Made by a program: the position numbers and the translations under genes
From: Gemmatimonas sp.
GTDB lineage: Bacteria; Gemmatimonadota; Gemmatimonadetes; Longimicrobiales; Longimicrobiaceae
Direction of reading: 5' to 3'
DNA: 44,895 bases
NCBI GenBank assembly: GCA_009380025.1
Contig: WHSP01000020.1
Location: forward strand, 1 to 44,895
Part shown: in pieces, positions 40,894 to 44,895 of the stretch
Layout of the letters: the number at the start of each line of letters is the position of its first letter
Numbering within the stretch: position 1 is the stretch's first letter
Notes under the pieces: generated by a model
What the model saw: the letters and a program-made list of their open reading frames with translations, nothing else
The model's database searches: none
What the model was told of the DNA's origin: nothing

Positions 40894-41751
40894 GTGGTCG
40901 AACGTGACTCCGTTCGGGTGGCCTACTGGGGCGAAGCTCGCCGCGCCGCGGAACGGACGCTCGACGCCGCCTTCGCACCCCTTCCACTCCCCGGGATTCC
41001 CGGGGTCGCGCGGCTCCCGTCGAGCACCATCGTCCTCGCGCCGACCCCCGAGGTCCTCGATTCCCTGACCCGCGGCCAGACTCCGGACTGGGCGGCCGGC
41101 GTCGCCATTCCATCGCAACGGCTGATCATCCTGCCGGTGTACGAGGAGTCGGCCTCCCTCGGAGATGAGGTCGTGACCCTGCGCCACGAGCTCGCCCACA
41201 TCGCCCTCAACGCCTACCTCGACGGCCAGGTGCCTCGATGGTTCGACGAAGGGTACGCTACCTGGGTTTCCGGTGGCTGGGATGCCAGCGCCGGTTGGCA
41301 AATTCGCGTCGCCCTTCTCCGCGGCAACGCCCCAGTGCTCGACTCGCTTTCCCTCGGTTGGCCGCGTGGGGAGGCGCGGGCTCGTCTCGCCTACCTGCTC
41401 TCCGCCAGCGCCGTCCGCCACCTCGCCACCTCGCGGGGCGACGAGGCCTTCGCCGCCCTCATCGAGGAGTGGCGCCGGGTCGGGAGCCTCGACACCGCCA
41501 TGCGATCCGTCTACCAGCTCACTCTTCCGCAGTTCGAACGGGAGTGGAGGGCCGTTGTTCGCCGCCGATACGGCTGGCTCCTCGCTATGTCGCAGATGAC
41601 GGTGTTCTGGTTCGGCGTCACCGTTCTCGTGCTCCTGCTGGGAAGCCTGCGACGTAAACGAAACCGCGAGCGGCTCGAGGCCCTCCGCAAGGAGGAATAC
41701 ATGCTGCCTCCAGCTACCGACTCCTCCGGGGACGGGGTTGACCCAGAGTGA
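40894..41751 (+). CDS. Membrane-anchored peptidase MA-like metalloprotease
   Basis: A gluzincin-type zinc site, HELAHIALNAYLDGQVPRWFDEGYATWVSGG, contains HExxH and a distal Glu 19-20 residues later, matching the MA-like family of predicted metallopeptidases. A C-terminal membrane helix (MTVFWFGVTVLVLLLGSL) is followed by a basic cytoplasmic tail. The GTG at 40894 gives 285 residues but probably starts too late: the same frame upstream reads WLVCAALALASSFSNTAAQT, a signal-peptide core with an Ala-x-Ala-like cleavage site, yet has no ATG, GTG or TTG. The ATG at 40791 is in another frame. A one-base frameshift is therefore likely. The body would face the periplasm. Confidence 0.82.
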   Translation: MVERDSVRVAYWGEARRAAERTLDAAFAPLPLPGIPGVARLPSSTIVLAPTPEVLDSLTRGQTPDWAAGVAIPSQRLIILPVYEESASLGDEVVTLRHELAHIALNAYLDGQVPRWFDEGYATWVSGGWDASAGWQIRVALLRGNAPVLDSLSLGWPRGEARARLAYLLSASAVRHLATSRGDEAFAALIEEWRRVGSLDTAMRSVYQLTLPQFEREWRAVVRRRYGWLLAMSQMTVFWFGVTVLVLLLGSLRRKRNRERLEALRKEEYMLPPATDSSGDGVDPE

Positions 41752-41772
41752 GGCCACAAATAGCTTTGCGCG

Positions 41773-41979
41773 ATGCCAAAGAAAGCGACACCAACCCCCA
41801 GAAACGACCGCGTCGAAGGCACGCTTCGCTTCTCCGCCCGAAACTGGATTCTGTTCGCCGCCGGAGCAGTCTCGATCGCCGCCGGCTACACCCTCCTCAG
41901 CTCGGGATCGACGGTGATGGCTCCCCTGCTGCTCGTCCTCGGCTATGTCGTTCTCATCCCTCTCGGCATCATCCGGTAG
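41773..41979 (+). CDS. Small two-helix membrane protein (DUF3098-like)
   Basis: The 68-residue protein has a basic hydrophilic N-terminus (PKKATPTPRNDRVEGTLRFSARN) and two membrane helices (WILFAAGAVSIAAGYTLLSS and VMAPLLLVLGYVVLIPLGIIR). It resembles DUF3098-type small membrane proteins in length and layout; their function is unknown. ATG 41773 lies 22 bases after the metallopeptidase gene. It ends seven bases before the remnant tRNA-Val gene. Confidence 0.7.
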   Translation: MPKKATPTPRNDRVEGTLRFSARNWILFAAGAVSIAAGYTLLSSGSTVMAPLLLVLGYVVLIPLGIIR

Positions 41980-41986
41980 CCACCTC

Positions 41987-42026
41987 GGGCGCTTAGCTCA
42001 GCTGGTTTAGAGCGTCTGGTTTACAC
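41987..42026 (+). tRNA. 5' half of tRNA-Val(UAC), interrupted by the integrated element
   Basis: GGGCGCT (acceptor), TA, GCTC/GAGC (D arm) and TCTGG (anticodon stem) are all present, followed by the loop TTTACAC with anticodon TAC at 42022-42024. After the loop, where the complement of TCTGG should stand, the sequence is ACCGT and no T arm or acceptor 3' strand follows. The gene is thus cut exactly at the 3' edge of the 7-nt anticodon loop, the usual crossover site of tyrosine integrases in tRNA genes. As it stands it cannot make a tRNA. Confidence 0.85.
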
Positions 42027-42158
42027 ACCGTTCCGAAGCCCTTCCGAGCCTGTCCGGCACCGTCCGACACCCACCGAGAAAAGCCTTGTCAATGCTTGAC
42101 TTTCGACGTATCTTGCGTCCGAAGTCGTCCGGGGCTGTTCGGCGTTTGCCGCTCGATT

Positions 42159-42182
42159 CTGTGCCCCAATCTGTGCCCCAAT
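42159..42182 (+). repeat. Two 12-bp direct repeats upstream of the integrase
   Basis: CTGTGCCCCAAT occurs twice head to tail, 42159-42170 and 42171-42182, within the region between the tRNA remnant and the integrase gene. Such short repeats are candidate integrase arm-binding sites. The rest of 42027-42200 holds no gene. Confidence 0.5.
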
Positions 42183-42200
42183 TCCGTTACAGACGCTCTC

Positions 42201-42263
42201 ATGGCTACCCTCACGGACCGCTCGATCGCCGGCCTGAAACCCAATGGCAAACGCTTCGAAGTC
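42201..42263 (+). pseudogene. N-terminal integrase fragment in a different frame
   Basis: ATG 42201 opens a frame reading MATLTDRSIAGLKPNGKRFEV, a typical start of DUF4102-type phage integrases. It continues logically into the frame of the next entry (WDDLVPGLHVRVS). Removing one T at 42264 or 42265 would join the two frames; the original start is probably 42201. Confidence 0.7.
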
Positions 42264-43380
42264 TTGGGACGACCTCGTCCCCGGCCTGCACGTTCGCGTC
42301 AGTGTGAAGAGAAGCTTCTACGTCCGCTATCGCTCGAACGGGTCGCAGAGGCGCATGAAGCTCGGCGCCTACCCGGCGCTCTCACTCTCTGACGCTCGCA
42401 AACGTGCCCGGGAGGTCCTGGCGGACGTGGCCCTGGGAAACGACCCTGCACAGGCGAAGCGTGAGGCCAAGGATCAGGATGTGACTTTTGCCGCGCTCGG
42501 CCGCGAGGTGCTCGAGGCGAAAGCCCCCCGGACTCGGCCCAAGACGCAGCGTGATCGGCAATGGATCTTCGAGTCGAAGTTGCTCCCCCTCTGGGGCAAG
42601 CGCCCCGCCGCTTCCATCGGGCGCCGGGAGATCCTCCGGTACATCGAGGACGTGGCGAAGGAGACGCCCGTGCTCGCCCGGCACGTGCTGGAGCTCGTCA
42701 ACGTCGTCTACAACGAGGGTCTGGTCCGCGGGTTCCCAGGCCTGGATGCCAACCCCGCGCATATGCTGCGCGCGCCCGTGCCGATCGCGACCCGGGAGCG
42801 GTTTCTTTCTGCTGTTGAGATCAAGACCCTCTGGAAGCTCCTCGAGGGCGAGTACGCGACGACCGCCGCGCTCTTCCGGCTCAACCTGCTCACGGGGCAG
42901 CGGATCGGCGCGACGATGGCGCTTCGGTGGGACGACATGAACGGGGCGCACATCTGGCGGACCCCTGCGACATGGTTCAAGGGCAAGCGGGACCACCTGA
43001 CGCCGCTGTCTACCCAAGCACTGGACGTCCTCGAAGCCGTGCGTCCGCATTCGGGGGACGACGAGTTTGTGTTCCCCGGCCGAGGCGGCGGACGCCCGCG
43101 CAACAGCGTCAACAAGGCCCTGCAGCGGCTCCAGCGGGATAGCCAGTTGCCGCATTGCACCGTCCACGACTTCCGCCGGACGTTCCGCACGCACGCGACC
43201 CGCGCCGCCGAGGACGGAGGACTCGGGATCGCGCCCAACGTGGCGGACGCCGTACTGGGCCACAAAGAGGCGTCCCTCGGTTTCGACCGCTATACGGGCG
43301 AGCCGGAGCGCTACCTACTGCACGAGAAGCGCGAAGCGCTCGCCAAGTGGGGCACGTTCGTGCAGGGGGCCGTCCAGTGA
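42244..43380 (+). CDS. int: Tyrosine-type site-specific integrase
   Basis: The visible frame gives 378 residues; with the upstream fragment it would be about 392. The N-terminal arm-binding region reads RYRSNGSQRRMKLGAYPALSLSDARKRAREVLADVALGNDP. The core-binding region follows, then a catalytic domain with Arg (LTGQRIGATMALRWDDM), HDFRRTFRTHATR and DAVLGHKEASLGFDRYTG; the expected final Tyr is in this last segment. The enzyme integrates and excises the element at the tRNA-Val gene directly upstream. The start at 42244 lacks a good ribosome-binding site and lies inside the N-terminal region, which supports the frameshift reading. Confidence 0.88.
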   Translation: MANASKSWDDLVPGLHVRVSVKRSFYVRYRSNGSQRRMKLGAYPALSLSDARKRAREVLADVALGNDPAQAKREAKDQDVTFAALGREVLEAKAPRTRPKTQRDRQWIFESKLLPLWGKRPAASIGRREILRYIEDVAKETPVLARHVLELVNVVYNEGLVRGFPGLDANPAHMLRAPVPIATRERFLSAVEIKTLWKLLEGEYATTAALFRLNLLTGQRIGATMALRWDDMNGAHIWRTPATWFKGKRDHLTPLSTQALDVLEAVRPHSGDDEFVFPGRGGGRPRNSVNKALQRLQRDSQLPHCTVHDFRRTFRTHATRAAEDGGLGIAPNVADAVLGHKEASLGFDRYTGEPERYLLHEKREALAKWGTFVQGAVQ

Positions 43381-43751
43381 AGCGCCTGACGGAGCTTGAC
43401 CGCACGCTGCGTGGCCTCAAAGAGGCCATGCAGCCGCTCAAGGAGACATCCGAACGGATAAAAATCGTTGGCCGGCAGTTCCACCGCACGCTCCAACCCG
43501 ATAAGCGACGGGCGCGGTGGAAGGTTCGGTACAACGACCGTACGCTGGTGCGTTGGTATGGGCGATATCACCGGGTGCTCCGCGGCATGTGGGAGCGCGG
43601 GGAATGGGCGATAGGTCGTAGGCACCGCGGGGTCATGCTCATCCAAGCCCCTCGAGATAGGGCGTTCGACCTGCTCGCCAAACGGACCGGGATAGGCCAG
43701 GAAACCCTCCGCAAACATCTACGTGGCAAGCTGAGCGTTCCCCTAGAATAA
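43377..43751 (+). CDS. Basic hypothetical protein of the integrated element
   Basis: The GTG at 43377 overlaps the integrase stop by 4 bp and gives 124 residues. The product is highly basic (about a quarter Arg/Lys) with an N-terminal helix (RTLRGLKEAMQPLKETSERIKIVGRQFH) and a C-terminal helix-turn-helix-like end (AFDLLAKRTGIGQETLRKHLRGKL). The coupling to the integrase and the HTH-like end suggest a DNA-binding accessory factor. I do not recognise a family. A palindromic hairpin straddles its stop codon. Confidence 0.6.
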   Translation: MKRLTELDRTLRGLKEAMQPLKETSERIKIVGRQFHRTLQPDKRRARWKVRYNDRTLVRWYGRYHRVLRGMWERGEWAIGRRHRGVMLIQAPRDRAFDLLAKRTGIGQETLRKHLRGKLSVPLE

Positions 43752-43770
43752 ACTAGGGGACGTTTCTCTC
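43739..43770 (+). terminator. Hairpin overlapping the stop codon of the basic protein gene
   Basis: TCCCCTAG (43739-43746) pairs with CTAGGGGA (43753-43760) across AATAAA, followed by CGTTTCTCTC. The TAA stop lies inside the loop, so termination would be tied to the end of translation. Confidence 0.6.
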
Positions 43771-43855
43771 TCCTCCTCGAAAATACCGGCCTCTATACCC
43801 TCCGCCGTCAGGCGTTAGTGTCCTCCCGTACACCAACGGAAAGGACTACGAAGCC

Positions 43856-44068
43856 ATGCCTGAAAGAATCCTTCGGGTCTCTGAAGTCGTGCGACGTACC
43901 GGCCTCGGGCGGTCGACGGTCTACGATCGCGAAAGCCGCGGGGAGTTCCCAGTCCGCCGCCAGTTGGGCGGCGGACTGGTGGGCTGGTTGGAGAGCGAGA
44001 TCGACGAATGGCTCCAGTCGAGGCCCGTCGGGATCGAGGCTAGGGCTGCCGAGCGAACGCGCGCCTGA
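43856..44068 (+). CDS. AlpA-like helix-turn-helix regulator
   Basis: The 70-residue protein matches AlpA/excisionase-type regulators: RILRVSEVVRRTGLGRSTVYDRESRGEFPVRRQLGGGLVGWLESEIDEWLQSR, with the typical recognition helix (STVYDRESRGEFP) and wing (GWLESEIDEWL). Such proteins activate the integrase or promote excision of prophages and satellite-type elements. ATG 43856 follows a short AT-richer leader with AAAGGA about ten bases upstream. A partly paired hairpin (GGCCCCCGAG/CTCGGAGGCC, about 44080-44106) follows the stop. Confidence 0.88.
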   Translation: MPERILRVSEVVRRTGLGRSTVYDRESRGEFPVRRQLGGGLVGWLESEIDEWLQSRPVGIEARAAERTRA

Positions 44069-44135
44069 AGGGAAAAAGAGGCCCCCGAGCGGACGACTCG
44101 GAGGCCCAGTCACATTCGCAACCACGGGCGACGAA

Positions 44136-44336
44136 ATGCGAAGCGACACGAGCAAGTATCAGCCAGCGGGACACCCCGCGCAAGTCTCAAACGAAATCCG
44201 GATGTGTGAGTGCCTCGAGCAAGAGTACGAGGGCTCTCCGACGTTCACCGCGTTGATCATCGCTGCCGGCTGGCGAGAGGGCCTGCCGGTTTGCACGGAC
44301 GACCAGGGTTGTGCACGGCTCGAGGAGGGTGCATGA
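44136..44336 (+). CDS. Small Cys-containing hypothetical protein
   Basis: The 66-residue frame from ATG 44136 (or 44 residues from ATG 44202, which begins MCECLEQEYEG) holds four Cys arranged C-x-C and C-x5-C (MCECLE and VCTDDQGC), a possible small zinc-binding unit. Its stop overlaps the start of the GHKL ATPase gene by 4 bp, so the two are translationally coupled. No family recognised. Confidence 0.45.
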   Translation: MRSDTSKYQPAGHPAQVSNEIRMCECLEQEYEGSPTFTALIIAAGWREGLPVCTDDQGCARLEEGA

Positions 44337-44860
44337 GTCGCCGCGCATTCGTTGTCTCCCGCGGGCTCGAGTACTTCACGGAGTCGGAACTCCAGATGCA
44401 GATCGGCGCCGGCCGGAACGCATGGCCGGCCGCGATCCTGAAGGAGCTCGTCGACAACGCGCTCGATGCTTCCGAGCTGGCGGGAGCTACGCCCGAGATC
44501 GACGTGACGATCACCAAGGAAGGATTCCGCGTCCGGGACAACGGGCCGGGCATCCCAACGCCGGTGATCGAGCAGTCGCTGGACTATAACGTCAGGGTCT
44601 CCGATAAGCTCGGTTACGTCACCCCGACCCGGGGACGCCTCGGCAACGCACTCATGGTTGTCTGGGCTGCTCCATTCGTGGCATCGGGCGAGAGCGCGAT
44701 CGAAGTGCGAACCCGAGGGAATCTCCACCGGATCCGGGTAGGCGTCGACCCGCTCGAACAGCAGCCCGCGATCGATCTCGCCACTACCAACGGCCTGCCG
44801 GCGGACGGCACCGAAATCCGTCTTGGCTGGCCCGATTCAGCTAGGGCGTGTTCACACTAA
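44333..44860 (+). CDS. GHKL ATPase of topoisomerase VI-B type, truncated
   Basis: The 175-residue product has the Bergerat ATP-binding fold of the GHKL superfamily: N box ILKELVDNALDASE (E38, N42, D45), DNGPGIP (69-75) and a glycine lid TRGRLGNAL (99-107). Topoisomerase VI-B-like ATPases in mobile elements have this layout and normally continue for several hundred residues with a transducer domain. Here the frame breaks down after RLGWPDSA: the next codons read RACSH and stop, within sequence that looks like an inserted element. GGAGG lies just before the ATG. As present it lacks the transducer region and is unlikely to work as a full enzyme. Confidence 0.7.
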   Translation: MSRRAFVVSRGLEYFTESELQMQIGAGRNAWPAAILKELVDNALDASELAGATPEIDVTITKEGFRVRDNGPGIPTPVIEQSLDYNVRVSDKLGYVTPTRGRLGNALMVVWAAPFVASGESAIEVRTRGNLHRIRVGVDPLEQQPAIDLATTNGLPADGTEIRLGWPDSARACSH

Positions 44861-44895
44861 TCGGTCGCCGGACGTAGCGCTTCAACGATGAGGGC
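44841..44895 (+). mobile_element. Possible insertion-sequence end at the window edge
   Basis: CTAGGGCGTGTTCACACTAATCG begins where the ATPase loses its protein character. CTAG could be a target duplication, and GGCGTGTTCACAC resembles terminal repeats of IS5/IS4-type elements. Only about 50 bases are visible, so no transposase can be seen; the call is an inference. Confidence 0.35.

Noticed and set aside
40648-41757. 369-codon minus-strand frame over the metallopeptidase gene
   Set aside because: The plus strand encodes HExxH and membrane-helix features; the antisense product has only Gly/Glu/Arg-rich shadow composition.
41987-42062. Intact tRNA-Val gene
   Set aside because: The 3' side of the anticodon stem, the T arm and the acceptor 3' strand cannot be found downstream of the anticodon loop.

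Overview
The window is a 44.9 kb, GC-rich, gene-dense bacterial segment. A SusD/RagB-type outer-membrane lipoprotein, an ExbB-ExbD-ExbD-TonB energiser, signal peptidase II, a DivIVA-domain protein and an MglA-type GTPase operon point to a didermic, non-proteobacterial lineage. Gemmatimonadota is the best guess, but this is inferred from gene content only. Both ends are cut: the left edge lies inside the SusD gene and the right edge just inside what looks like the end of an insertion sequence.

Layout. Positions 1-6.3 kb hold an accessory mix: partial SusD, a HmuY-like protein, a DUF72 protein, a REP-type repeat, a membrane diguanylate cyclase, a beta-propeller protein and a small orphan. Positions 6.4-10.35 kb are a three-gene minus-strand operon with 4-bp stop/start overlaps: a large DUF362 protein, an NAD(P)-dependent epimerase/reductase and a SRPBCC protein. 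Divergent from it, across a 21-bp tandem repeat, lies a plus-strand cluster of four unrecognised proteins (10.69-13.13 kb). They are built from short beta-repeats, Ig-like beta-sandwiches and phasin-like N-terminal helices, and look like an undescribed set of partner proteins. Positions 13.2-16.4 kb hold a small SWIM zinc-finger protein, an acidic protein, a helical protein, a glycerophosphodiesterase, a MITE-like repeat and a BON-domain protein.

Positions 16.5-31.7 kb are core housekeeping on the plus strand: tilS-hpt-ftsH-folP-cdaA, then exbB-exbD-exbD-tonB from a clear sigma70-type promoter, then yggS-divIVA-purine nucleoside phosphorylase-ileS-lspA-rluD with overlapping genes.

Positions 32.0-40.6 kb are a tightly packed seven-gene signalling operon: CheY-like receiver, 903-aa TPR protein, DUF4388 (PATAN) protein, TPR-roadblock protein, MglA-like GTPase, DnaA-like AAA+ protein without arginine finger or DNA-binding domain, and a second DUF4388-TPR protein. 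It reads as a Ras-like GTPase module with its own roadblock partner, scaffolds and receiver, perhaps governing polarity or surface behaviour. A membrane metallopeptidase and a small two-helix membrane protein follow.

From about 42.03 kb rightwards the sequence is an integrated element. A tRNA-Val(UAC) gene is cut exactly after its 7-nt anticodon loop and is followed by a tyrosine integrase whose N-terminus is split by a 1-nt frameshift. Then come a basic orphan, an AlpA-like regulator, a small Cys protein and a GHKL ATPase of topoisomerase VI-B type, itself truncated near the right edge.
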